This document shows positions 1 through 10,429 of a stretch of DNA of 64,000 nt, piece after piece. This stretch comes from Carya illinoinensis (taxonomy: Eukaryota; Streptophyta; Magnoliopsida; Fagales; Juglandaceae). The stretch covers positions 3,410,001 to 3,474,000 of the forward strand of contig NC_056752.1 in assembly GCF_018687715.1 (NCBI RefSeq). The letters run 5' to 3'. The notes beneath the pieces are model-generated. The model saw only the letters and a list, made by a program, of their open reading frames with translations, was not told where the DNA came from and did no database searches. Numbering within the stretch: the first letter of the stretch is position 1; the number at the start of each line of letters is the position of its first letter. The position numbers and the translations under genes are program-made.

Positions 1-504
1 ATGTTTTTGCCCATATACTATCAACTGAAGCCTTTTGGACGTGCCCGATTTTCTTATTGTAAATTAGAAAATATCACCATCTGGGTTCAGTGTTATAGAA
101 AGTTGAATGCTACTTGTTGGTTTGGGTGACAGTTTCAGTAAAAAATTATGGATTTAACTTGCACAATAAGGCTGATGCTTATGACAACCTAATTGCAACA
201 GAGGATCACCATTACTGAAATCAAGAACCATGAGTGGTTTTTGAAGAATCTCCCGGCAGACTTGATGGATGAAAGGACGATGGGCAACCAGTTTCAAGAA
301 GCTGACCAACCGATGCAGAGCATTGATGTGATCATGCATTTAATTGCTGAGGCAACCATACCTGCAGTTGGGACTCGTAACCTCGACCAGTATTTGATAG
401 ACAACCCGGATCTGGATGATGACATGGTTGATCTGGAGTCCGACTTGGGGTCCGACTCTGAGCTGGATATCGACAGCAGTGGGGAGATAGTCTACGCACT
501 GTGA
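1..504 (+). CDS. SnRK2 protein kinase (ABA-activated subclass III), 3' part with last coding exon
   Basis: The coding part is 202-504; bases 1-201 read as intron and end in an acceptor, TTGCAACAG, before an in-frame AGG codon. The exon gives about 100 residues. It opens with the end of the kinase domain ([20 protein letters not shown]) and continues through the SnRK2 regulatory helix ([10 protein letters not shown]...AEATIP). It ends in an acidic tail with [13 protein letters not shown] and a TGA at 502-504. That tail is the Domain II or ABA box of subclass III SnRK2s (Arabidopsis SnRK2.2, 2.3 and 2.6/OST1), where clade A PP2C phosphatases bind. These are cytosolic and nuclear Ser/Thr kinases that phosphorylate ABF factors and ion channels in ABA signalling. 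The catalytic core lies upstream of the window. Which of the three paralogues this is cannot be decided from the tail. Confidence 0.93.
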
Positions 505-1371
505 ACTTAAGTGCTGTGAGCTTGGTATAGACAACACGCACTTGAGTTCGATTTCTTGGTCCGCAACATAGTGTTAGTAGTGCTAGGAAATTTTACGAGT
601 GCATCTTGTTAGTATTAATTAGTAATGTCCCTTGAAGTATATATATTATTGGACTGAACTGATGTGCATCTTATTTTCAGATTATACTTGATATTTTTCG
701 TTGTGTTTTGGCTGAGTAGATGAATGTAGTTTCCGTAGAATTTCCATTCGGGTTTGGCTGTTTGGGTATTTTTCCTTTCTTGTAGAATAACTCACGAGGG
801 AAAAAGGCTCACCTTGAGCCCTGCAATTGCAATGATCCTCCTGATCTGGTGCATTTTCTCGTGCCCTGGTTCTCTCCCCTGCAATGGGGACAAATAAAAT
901 CAGAGGAAGAAATTTCCAGATTTGTTGCTGAGTTAATATATTAAACTTAATTTATTATTATTATTTATTTTTATAAAAAAGTACAAAAACTTGGAATGCT
1001 TTGATACGAACTTTTTGTGTCATGAATTACGTAAAAATATCATCAATTTGTGTCCTTTCTATGTATCATTAAGAAATACAACTTTTATCAAGTTGGTAAT
1101 AAATCAATCAAAAGATACAACACATCTCTCATATTAATCTTCGATTATTCAATCTATGAAATAACATATGCGACCAGTATATCAACCAAATATTTATCGA
1201 ATAGATATCTATAGAAGAGATCTCTATAGGAAAGGTTTGGATAATGAGTTAAAATGAGATGAAAGTTAAAAATTAAATAAAATATTATATTATTTGTAAA
1301 TTTTATTTTTGTTCGCTCAAACTATTTTATCGTTATTTACTAAATTCTGAACCACTTCAAGCAAAAGGACC
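505..1371 (+). other. SnRK2 3' UTR and intergenic AT-rich spacer
   Basis: About 400 bases after the SnRK2 stop are of mixed composition and likely transcribed. A candidate poly(A) signal, AATAAA-like, lies near 893-898 (ACAAATAAAATC). From about 930 the sequence becomes strongly AT-rich with no ORF of note. I see no RNA gene or clear repeat. Confidence 0.5.
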
Positions 1372-1785
1372 CTAAAAATCTTTAGTTTCTTTATCATCGT
1401 TTTCATAGAGGTAGTCTTCCGGTATCCTCAATCCGGGTGCTGTCGATAGGAGCAGGAGCACCACCTCATCAGCTTTATCAGCAACTGCCATGATCTTCAC
1501 CTCCATGGGACACAGGTTCGTCCCCTTCTTAGCCATGACCACTCTCTCGCTAAACTTTGTCGCCAATTTCCTTTACCAACTTCAAAGTCTCCGACATATC
1601 ACGTGCCGCGATGTCCCTCTGAAAGACCACGAGAAGTTCCTTGTCTAGCTTCCGAGTTTTTCCGCGTAAACGAATCTCACGCTTGTTTCCACCACTTGAG
1701 AATCGAGCATTTCTCGACGAGCTCCTTTCCCCTCTTCACCATCTTCCTCAACTCAAGGAGAAAAACCTTGAAATCTTTATTTTAA
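1372..1785 (-). pseudogene. RPW8 domain fragment, frameshifted
   Basis: On the minus strand this region reads as the C-terminal half of an RPW8 domain. It starts with a K-x2-V-x-RGKELVEKC-like helix and the hallmark LKWWKQ near 1683-1697. After one frameshift (about 1675-1682) comes RFVYAEKL, and after a second (about 1650-1657) comes KLDKELL...DMSETLKLVKEIGDKV before a TAG. The same order of motifs is intact in the RPW8 gene at 9685-10197 (LQWWKQSIRFVYADKL, DMSETKNLVTEI). The downstream tail (LRIPEDYLYE) also resembles the read-through tail of that gene. It lies 3' of the LRR exon on the same strand, so it is probably the remnant of the next RPW8 unit in a tandem array. It encodes no continuous protein. 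Confidence 0.75.
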
Positions 1786-1789
1786 CACG

Positions 1790-2360
1790 ATGAAACAATG
1801 AATAGCAATTCTGGTTGTAAACAAAATTATATGCATGTGTAATACTTTAAAGATAATTTTTATTCTTTTAATCTTAATTCTAGTTGTGTAACTATGTTTT
1901 GGCTTTCCTTCATTGAAAATTTAGAGGAAGAAGAAATGAAGAAATTGAAAATTGGATTGCCTCCTTCTCATTTGCCTCAAACCACAATCACAGTCACCCC
2001 CTTTTTCAGGGTTCATTTCCAATTTGCTAGATCTATTACTCACCTTTCTAAATTATTATTTTCTACACTATACCCTACCCTATAAGGAGTTCACTTTTAG
2101 TACGCATACCTCCTCTTATAATTATAATTTATATCAATGCAACAATGTCTTAAAAAAAGGAATTGCATACAACATGATATGTTAATTGTAAATCTCAGAC
2201 TTGGCGTTTGTTTTTTGGGTGTACTGATACACTTTCAGCTTCAGGGGGCCTCATATATATGAAACAATGCACTCTCAGATGAACAGGAAAAGGAAACAAA
2301 GAACGAAGATAACATTATACTCAAGTATACCTAAAACAGTATCCCAGACGAAAAAGATTC
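1790..2360 (-). other. Spacer downstream of the LRR exon
   Basis: This is AT-rich sequence between the RPW8 relic and the NLR stop codon. On the minus strand it would hold the NLR 3' UTR. The short ORFs on either strand show no recognisable motifs or codon pattern. Confidence 0.4.
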
Positions 2361-3196
2361 TCAGAGAAGAAAATTCAAGTTGATATCTCTTTCAGGCACC
2401 TTTATCTCTAGATTGGTAGGAAATTCCTGCTTGTTAAGCTCCCAAAACTTGGCCTTGATAACTTCGTCACATGTCACAAGCTCCAGCTCCTTAAGGTCCA
2501 TGATTGATGGTGGCAACGGCATATCGTGCAATCTCAAGCACCCTTTCACGTGAAACTCTTTCAAATTACGCAACTCGCCAATGTGTTCAGGCAACTTGAT
2601 AATGCTTAGGCAGTCGGATATGTCAAGAAGGTTTAAGTTATGGAGGCTTGTGATTGATTGTGGCAACTCCGACAAAGCAGTACATGACCGGAGCATTAGC
2701 ACATCCAAATTCTTCAGCTTTCCCATCCCTTCTGGCAGTGCAGACAAATTATGACAGTTGCTGAGGCTGAATTTTTTGAGGCTGACAATATCACACAGAC
2801 CAACAGGCAATTCCACCAGATCATTGCAATAGTCAATGTTTATATCTGTTAAATTTGGCATCGCATCTGAAATCTGGATACTGCAATTCTTGAAAGCCTG
2901 ACCAATATGACACATAAACAGGGATATTTTCTTCAAACTCTTCAATTCTACTGGGGTTTTGGAAAGGGAGGGAATCGAAACCGTCGCCAATCTGATTCTC
3001 TTCAGATTGGGTACAGACCCAAGTAGCTGAAAATTACCTAATTCAGCTGAGGAGAAACCATAATTTGTGACAATTAGAACCTTCAGTCTATCCATTTCAA
3101 ATTCGGGTAAGGTGTAGTTCTTTGTCCGAAAATTCAAAACTAGAACCTTGACTTTAAGCGGTAGTATTTCACTCCACATTGATAAGAACTTCTCAT
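2361..3196 (-). CDS. LRR exon of the NRG1-like NLR
   Basis: This is the longest intact coding block of the NLR. It starts after the acceptor TTTTTTGTCAG, and the joined codon gives the family motif SIS-x-DEKF. A short region (VLVLNFRTKNYTLPEF) is typical of At5g66900/At5g66910-type proteins. It precedes about seven leucine-rich repeats with the spacing LxxLxxLxxCxxLxxLP. Each repeat carries a Cys-Asn, Cys-His or Cys-Thr at the turn. No stop or frameshift interrupts the block, in contrast to the NB-ARC exons upstream. The intron before it is about 3.6 kb and holds the 3229-6739 repeat. Isolated expression from an internal promoter cannot be excluded but nothing supports it. Confidence 0.85.
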
Positions 3197-3228
3197 CTGA
3201 CAAAAAAGAAAAAAAGACGGTGTGACTA

Positions 3229-6200
3229 TGTAACAGCCTGCTATAAATTCAATTGTGAAATTTCTATTAACTTTAGGAACCTCGTGAAAACTCCATAAGT
3301 TTTCACGAATCCATTAATCGTATAGGTTTTTGTCTAACTACATAGTTAGTGTTATTATTTACTATGGTATCAGAAGTGTGTTTTTTATTTTTGGAGATAG
3401 GTAGAAGTGTCAAAATGTATTATGGTTTGTGCCATTAGACTCGGATGGTTATTTAAAGTCTTATAGCGCAATAACATTTTTTTTCATATTTTCGGACAAA
3501 ACGTCTGTTCAAAACTGTAGATATTATTGGATAAAAAGAAATATCTTGAGGTAATTTTCATGAATATTATTGGGTAAAAATATTTTGAGTTGATTTTTAT
3601 AGATATTATTAGATAAAAATATCTTAAGTTGATTTTTTGTAAATACTATTGGATAGAATATTATGAGATAATCTTTTATAGATATTTTGGGTAGGAGAAA
3701 ACTACACTCAACTCTCAACTCCAACCTCATCTCTTCCATATCTCATCCATAAGTATCTCCAGCCATCTCTCCCCACGAAATTATATTCATTTATACTTTC
3801 CATTGAAAGAATATCAAACACTCTCTCTCGGACAGCTTTTAGGAGTTCTTTTGCACGCCCATTTCGAAGCTGTTGTAAGTGTTTTATCATAAAGTCTCAT
3901 TCATATAAGTTGTTCATTTTTGAGTCTAGTTTACATGGATATCTTATTTGCCCCATTTTAAGATCATTTGGTCAGTCAAATATTGTGTAAACTATAGAAA
4001 GGTCATTCTGGGAGATAAACTGGAGAATATGTTATAGTTTGGAGTTTTTGACCAAGCTAATGGATAGATATTGGTCCGAAATTTTTATGGAGTATTGTTA
4101 ACATGTATATGTGACTATTGGTTGAGGATTTTTGCATGATTAAAGGTTTTGATGAAATATTTTCTTAGATTTAGAAACTTAGAAACTGGAAGAAGAAAAA
4201 CAGTTTCTGTTTTGAGAAAGTTTAACTCTTTGGTGGTCTAAACCTATTCCAATGACTTTGATAATTTTATTGGAGGATCCTAAGCATCTTATATACATGT
4301 TATATTATTATTTTGAAGATATTTGGTGTTAGTTTCAAAGATATGAAATTTTATGCAAAGAGATATTCAAATAAGTCAAAGTGTGGATATTCTTGGCTAA
4401 ATTTATATTTTGGTTAATTTCTAACCATGTGATCTTGAATTAGAAGCTTATATATGTTTTAGGACATCTTTTTAAACCATGTGATGGTTTGGTTTGAAGA
4501 TCATATATTTATAAGTCATAGATTAAGAGATTTATCAAAACTAGTTGAGGAAAAAGTTTATGTTTTTGGACTAAGTATAAAACCAAAAACTCCAAATGTT
4601 ATTTTGTGATTTTGGTGACTTTAGTTTGATGATTTAAAGCATGGTTGATATTAGGATGATATTATGAATATGTTCGAAGTAAGATTTGATTTTTGAAATT
4701 CTTGGAGATGTTTTGATTTAAGGTCAAAACTTGTGATTCAAGTGCTTGGATCTTTTTACAAAAAAAAGTTTGATGTTAATTATTAGCTTTTTCTAAATGG
4801 ATGTTTTAAGTATGGTTTTGAACTTAGGATTGGAAGATGTTTATTGCAAAATTTTGGTTTAAGCATGAGTTTTGAAGTTAGAAGGAATTGCAACAAAAAT
4901 CAAGGGAAATGTCCTATGGATGTTTCGGCCATAGTGTGTTTTTCATAGTTGTGTTTTGTTTTAAATTTTTCTGAGTTGATATTTAAATTTAGGACAAAAT
5001 TTACATGAAGAATGTAAATTTTGAAAACTTTTGGAGTTAGTATGCAAAATCCTTAAGTTATGGGTAAAACAGTCATTTTCCCACATGTAGAGAGTAAAAT
5101 GAAAATTTTACTCTTTAAGTTAGTATTTTCCATATTTCAAATATTTAGTGATTTAGTTCTAACTTTTAGAATCACTAATTACAGTTCCTCGTGGTCGCAC
5201 TTGAAGTTTTATAAGAAATGCGGAGATCGAGGTAAGTTAGCTTTTAACTTACTAGCAGTCTACTGTGTATGTGTGCTAAGTAAAGGAACTACAGTGTATG
5301 TATGTATGTTATCATATATGTTATGCCATGCCAAGTTATCATGTAATTGTCTATTATACAGAATTTATTCTGTCATCAATTTTTATCTGTTACATAATAT
5401 ATTCTGTCATGTATTACTGTACCTTACAAGTACGTCATGCTAAGTATGCCATCTATTACATGTATGTCAAGTCATGTAATATTCACTGTTGCAAATATGT
5501 CATGTTAAATATGTTGTCTATTATATGTTATGCAATGTTACGAAATATTTCTATCTCAAGTTGGTCATGTATTTCAAGTTATATTCAAGTCACATTATGT
5601 TACGTCAGGGCTTCAGTCATTTCGTATTCCAGTCACGTTTCATCTTGATTACTTATGTATGGGGTCACAACAATTGTGACGCATACAATATGTGAGACAC
5701 AGCAATTGTGACACGTAGAATACATGGGGCCACAACAACTGTGGAGTATGTATTTTTCATGTTAAGTCAAGTTTGTGTAGAATACATGGGGCCACAACAA
5801 CTGTGGAGTATGTATTTTTCATGTTAAGTCAAGTTTGTGTAGAATACATGGGGCCACAATAACTGTGGAGTATGTATTTTTCATATTAAGTCAAGTTTAT
5901 GTAGAATACATGGGGCCACAACAATTGTGGAGTATGTATTTTTCATGTTAAGTCAAGTTTGTGTAGAATACATGGGACCACAACAACTGTAGAGTATGTA
6001 TTTACACGTAGAATATATGGGGCCACAACAACTGTGGAGTATGTATTTTTCATGTTAATTCAAGTTTCAAAGCAAGTTCATGCTAAGTCAAGTTTCAGAT
6101 CAAGTTCATGTCAAGTCAAGTTCAGTTCATGTTTCAATTTAAGTTATGTCAATTATGCTATGTTGTACGCCAAGTTATGCTTTAATTACTTATGAATTTG

Positions 6201-6739
6201 ATTATGCATTTATGTTTTTACTGTCATCCATGCATTATTAGCTTGTGTGGAAGTTTTTTGTTAACTTACTGAGATTTGTAATCAAATCTCACTTTGGTAG
6301 TCCCAACTACCATTCCCCCCGAATGGTAGATCTTGTTACAGGACCTGAAGGAGAATCAGGAGCTGATCAACTAGACACAGTTGATTAAGTGAAGGTGCAA
6401 CATAAATGTTAATATAGTAATTAACGTAAATTACTACTTGTACGATTGAGTTGCATCTCTAGTACTTTTTGGATCATAACCATTTTGGACTAGTGTTGTG
6501 ATCTTAGTTGTTCAATGGATTTTTATGTATGAAATATGTTTTACGCATTTGGGATATTTTCAATTTGGTGCATAGTATTGCTAAAGAAAACATTTATCCG
6601 CTGCGAATATTCATATTGTTAGATGCATGTTAGGAATATTGCATCTTATATGTCATGAACGGGGGCAGGTAACCTTGTGTTGCATGTCTCGACGCTTCAA
6701 ATGTCCGTCCGATCCCAAACAGAATTTGGGGGCATGACA
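3229..6739 (+). mobile_element. 3.5 kb LTR-like element in the last NLR intron
   Basis: The block begins TGTAACAGCCTGCTATAAAT and ends GGGGGCATGACA, the TG...CA ends of an LTR. It is bracketed by a perfect 4-bp direct repeat, ACTA, at 3225-3228 and 6740-6743. There is no gag or pol inside, so it is a large solo LTR or a non-autonomous (LARD-like) element. A related copy starts at 63153; the first 270 bases or so match closely and then diverge. The element carries a 62-bp tandem array at 5715-6050. It lies between donor 6822 and acceptor 3197, so it could be spliced out in principle. Orientation is given by the TGTAAC end and is tentative. Confidence 0.6.
5715..6050 (+). repeat. 62-bp tandem repeat array, about five and a half copies
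   Basis: Units starting GTAGAATACATGG occur at 5715, 5777, 5839, 5901 and 5963, exactly 62 bases apart, and a shortened unit starts at 6008. Each unit has a GGGCCACAACAACTGTGG core, in which CCACA pairs with TGTGG, followed by a T-rich and TTAAGTCAAG segment. A looser related stretch precedes the array from about 5660. It lies inside the 3229-6739 element. Confidence 0.9.
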
Positions 6740-8738
6740 ACTAGGTGCTAAATATTATTATTTAGGACATAATTTGTGTGTCTGTGTGTGAGAGTTCCAC
6801 TTGAGAATGACGAACCAATTACCAATTGAGATAGAAAGGGATTGGGCGCTGAGAGGTAATTGCTGCCTCTGTTCCACCCACCACTTGGGAAGATTGTTTT
6901 CAGTAATGTCCACAATCAGTCTTTCTCTCTGTTCTATTGGCTTCTGGCTACTCTGATGTATAGCTAGCTCTCTAAGAACATCATGTTGTAGAACGAAGTC
7001 TTCACTGCTGTAGCGACCAACCCCACTTGCATCTTTCCTGGTAATTATGAAAATAAATGCTTGGAAGAGATTCAAGTTCTTCAGTTTTCACAAAAGAAAA
7101 TATAACTTCCTTGATCATCCAGTGAAATAAAAGACTAATCAAAGTGATAAAAGAAGTGGCACTAAGAATTTGTGATTAAAGATAATCAAACTCAAGTTGT
7201 CAAACATCTATTAGAAAAACTGCATAAAGGTAAAGAGCATAGTGGAAAATCCCCACTAGTTTCGGTTGGTAAAACTTTCCCTTTATTCTTGTATCTTTCA
7301 GGGAGATGGAAAGGCTAGTATGAAAAAAGTAATTTGGTTATATAGCTAGATGGTCAGGCCATATCAAATCTAGCAACTGGTATAAAAACGTGAATATCAG
7401 CCTTGAAAGAATATCGAGTTACAAAGAAAAAGCCAGATCATACCTTATGGCCAAAAGACTAACCAGATTCCAGATGGCGATGTCATCTAGTGCTTTGATG
7501 GCACGGACATCTGGACCTAGATAGTATAGTTCTAACCATCAATCAGGGCTGCAACGGGGATCTTTTGGCCCTCAGGAAACAATCCAATGTCCATGAAACA
7601 TTTATGGATGATATCATTGTCTTTGAAATCTAAGCTTTGCCCAAGAGAAACAAGCAAATGTTCCTCTTCAGAATCGGTAATAGGACCACTTGACCATTTC
7701 ATCCCTCTACTGTGCCAGATTGAATCAGACCGCCCTCGGAGTGATCTCCTGACCACTTCAAGTGCCAGTGGGAAACCCCCCCACAGCTTTTCACAATCTG
7801 CCATCCAAGGCCACTAAACAAATCAGTTCTTGTTTGAAGGTTGAGGACGTAACGCATATTGGCTAATGTTCTAGCTATATACAAGCAAGCATATATGTAC
7901 CTTACTGATAACTTTCTCTGTAATTTGAGACCTGTTCTCTTTCAAGTTTGCTGAGTGTCGAAAAAGTTTCATTGCATCTTCAGGACTTAATTTTTTCAAT
8001 TTGTATGTAAAAAAGCAATTCTCGAAGTCACTAGAATCTTGCAATTTGGCATTTTTGATATCTTAATAAACTTATCAAGAAGGGATTCTGATCTAGACCG
8101 GGCATCATCCAGGATCAACAATACATGACCATTAATCTGATTTAGCAGTTGCTCTAGCTGGTTGATTGCATCTTCATCACTTACAAACTCAGGCACTTGA
8201 TTCGTGGCCTCACGACGGAATAGTTTTTCTACAATAACCTGCAGGTTTGGATTTCTTGAAATGGGGACAAAAAGAATGTCCTTATATATGCCTGTATATA
8301 AAAATAAGATGCAGTTACAAAGCTTTCTCGATGAGAACCCTCTGTTTGTGAACTCATTTTTGTAATATATTTCAGTAGACTAAACATCTCTCAATTGTGC
8401 ATAACATGAAGATATGAACGGAACTCCAAAAATAAATCCCAAAAAAGGATCAGTTAAGAAGATCAAATTAGAAAAGCAATATTATGAGACAAATGCCACC
8501 AATCATGTAATGAATGAACCCAAATTAACAAGGGTAGTGAGTGAACAAAATCACAGAAAAATGGTTTTGGCTAACACACCAAACCAGTATATTGTATATT
8601 CATTATATAGGTTGTACAAGTCAATAAAAGAATCAAAAGATACAATCTTGAGAGATGCACATTACTTTCTGTACAAGGTAGCAAATGATAAAATTAACAT
8701 AAATAAGATTGATTTGCTGAATTAATGGGATTACAAAG

Positions 8739-8996
8739 TTATATAGCAGATTTTGTAGGATCCATGATTCTTGCAAAGGCTTGCCTTAAGTTTGAGCTTC
8801 CATATTTGCAAGGCTTCCTGTCTGGAGGCTTGCTGTCATGATCTTGAAGAGGTGCTCTTGCCATATTGGTAATGGTACTTCTTGGACACTCATTGTGTGC
8901 ACAATCTATAGAGCTGGAGCTTGAGGGATCTGATGTGGTTGGCATGGTTGCAGTAGATACTTTAACAGTGAGACAAATAATTGGTTTACATTTCAA
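8739..8996 (-). other. Unidentified ORF in NLR intron A-B
   Basis: An open frame of 85 codons lies between exon A and exon B of the NLR. It is more coding-like than the surrounding AT-rich sequence: a Ser-rich stretch, then RKPCKYGSSNLRQAFARIMD and a stop. It matches no NLR segment and I do not recognise it. It may be a captured gene fragment or a chance ORF, with no evidence of splicing signals joining it to the NLR. Confidence 0.25.
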
Positions 8997-9684
8997 ATTT
9001 CACAGAAGAAAAATATTTGAGGAAGGACAATGCCTTTAATTTGCTCATCGTGACATGGCATTTTCACCAAAGTGGTCTTCCCGCATCCTGGGGGAGCAGT
9101 CACCGCAAGCATATTCAGCTCCTTCTTGAGCAGATGCATTTTCAATTCCTTCAAAGGCACATCAAACCAGCCTTACTCCATTCAAAAATTATTTTCCGCC
9201 AAGCAACTCGTAGGAGGTGAGAAGCCATCTACCTAAACAAGCTCGATTAGGAGATAGGAAGATCCCACAGAATTACGAAATTTCGATTTTTGAGAGAATC
9301 GGACCGTATTGATGACGTGCGAGAGTACTGTAATTATATTTAACATTATTGTATTTAACATTACTAATATATAAACTTAGAATTCGTATTTTTAATTGTC
9401 GAGTTGACATTTTAAATAAAAATATCTAATCTTCAAAATCATCGTACAGAAATTAATTTACAAATTAATATAATTTATAGAATATATTAAATTATAAAAG
9501 ATCTAAAATATCACACGAGTCCATTTCAATTTAATTTTACAACATATATTAAATTCACTTCGCTTAAAAGATCTAAAATCAAGATAAACATTGCGATCGG
9601 TTTCCTCGTCATGAAGAATTCATATTTTTCACAAACGTGGTCATCCGGCATCCTCGATCCTTTGCTACAAGCATGGAGACGAGA

Positions 9685-10197
9685 TCAAGATGATCCTTCC
9701 GGCCCAGCAGTAGCTGCATCTTCTTGATCTTCATGGACGGAGGATCCTTCCCCTTCGCCTTGATCAATACTACTCTCGGTAGCATTCACTCTCTTCGAAA
9801 TTTCAGTAACCAAGTTCTTAGTCTCTGACATATCCTTCATAATCCGAGCCATGCTGCTGCTCTGAATGAACGCCAGAAGTTCCTTGTCCATCTTCCGGAG
9901 TTTGTCCGCGTAAACGAATCTGATGCTCTGTTTCCACCACTGGAGGTTTTTGCACTCACGTACAAGCTTCCTTCCCTTATCCACCAACTTGACCGATTCC
10001 TTTACGCTGGACTCATCCGGTGGAATATTCTTGAACAATTTCTCTAGTTTAGACAGCGTTTTATCGAGGCCTTTCAAATAGGATTGGAAGTGAATGGTTC
10101 TTTTTGCTACATGCGTAATTGCTTGACGCGAACCACTAAATAGCTCTTGAAAAGCTGCTCCCGCAGCAGCATTTCCAGCAATTTCTTTAACACTCAT
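9685..10197 (-). CDS. RPW8-domain protein (CC-R only)
   Basis: The protein has about 170 residues. The chosen ATG (10195-10197) gives MSVKEIAGNAAAGAAFQELF, which fits the usual RPW8 N-terminus with an Ala/Gly-rich first helix. Then come the long helices of the CC-R domain (LKGLDKTLSKLEKLF, the WWKQSIRFVYADKL hallmark, DMSETKNLVTEISKRV). It ends in an acidic Ser/Glu-rich tail and a TGA. The frame stays open upstream to about 10287 and encodes repeated NDGKAxSVK motifs, but without an ATG. An acceptor-like tract (TTTTCCCGAACAG) near 10318-10335 suggests a further 5' exon is possible. No NB-ARC follows in frame: the P-loop exon starts 514 bases further on. RPW8 domains form the membrane-inserting four-helix bundle of helper NLRs and of Arabidopsis RPW8 mildew resistance proteins. 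It may be a stand-alone RPW8 gene or the detached head of the broken NLR. Confidence 0.75.
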   Translation of the reverse strand: MSVKEIAGNAAAGAAFQELFSGSRQAITHVAKRTIHFQSYLKGLDKTLSKLEKLFKNIPPDESSVKESVKLVDKGRKLVRECKNLQWWKQSIRFVYADKLRKMDKELLAFIQSSSMARIMKDMSETKNLVTEISKRVNATESSIDQGEGEGSSVHEDQEDAATAGPEGSS

Positions 10198-10429
10198 GGC
10201 TTTTCCATCATTTGTTATACCACCGTTGGCTTTTCCATTTATTGTTTTAACGCTCTTGGCTTTTCCATCATTTGTTTTGCCACTCACGGTTTTGTTTCGC
10301 CAAATAACCGTAGATGATATCTTCCTGTCCTGTTCGGGAAAAGAAAACGAACAATTAATCCTCTATTAAACTAATAATGATAAAAAGTGAGTATGTGAAA
10401 TAATTCTTATATAGAGATAGGATGAGAAT

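Larger units (their letters stand above)
2361..9171 (-). pseudogene. NRG1/ADR1-like helper NLR (NB-ARC-LRR), lacking RPW8 and frameshifted
   Basis: Five minus-strand exons can be placed. Exon A, 9171-9034, has the P-loop APPGCGKTTL. Exon B, 8291-7901, has kinase-2 LLILDD and RNBS-B ILVTSR. Exon C, 7797-7444, has GFPLALEVV and CFMDIGLFPEGQKIP. Exon D, 7037-6823, has FVLQHDVLRELA, where QHD replaces MHD as is typical of RNL helper NLRs. Exon E, 3196-2361, is about 278 codons of intact LRRs ending in TAG. Splice phases join correctly across D to E (ATTG|GT...AG|ATGAG) and C to D. Breaks are a frameshift in a T-run in exon B (about 8003-8009), another in a 7-C tract of the + strand in exon C (7776-7782), and a third near 7535 before LELYYLGPDV. 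Exon A appears to use a GC donor (9033-9032). No RPW8 or linker precedes exon A. Family members act with EDS1-SAG101 to form calcium channels in immunity; this copy looks non-functional. Confidence 0.85.

Noticed and set aside
5660..6060. Possible CRISPR-like array in the 62-bp repeats
   Set aside because: Units are contiguous with no unique spacers, in plant nuclear DNA inside an LTR-like element; it is a plain tandem repeat.
7587..7817. + strand ORF of 76 codons over the NB-ARC exon
   Set aside because: It is the antisense shadow of exon C, whose minus-strand translation has clear GLPL and CFMDIGLFPE motifs.
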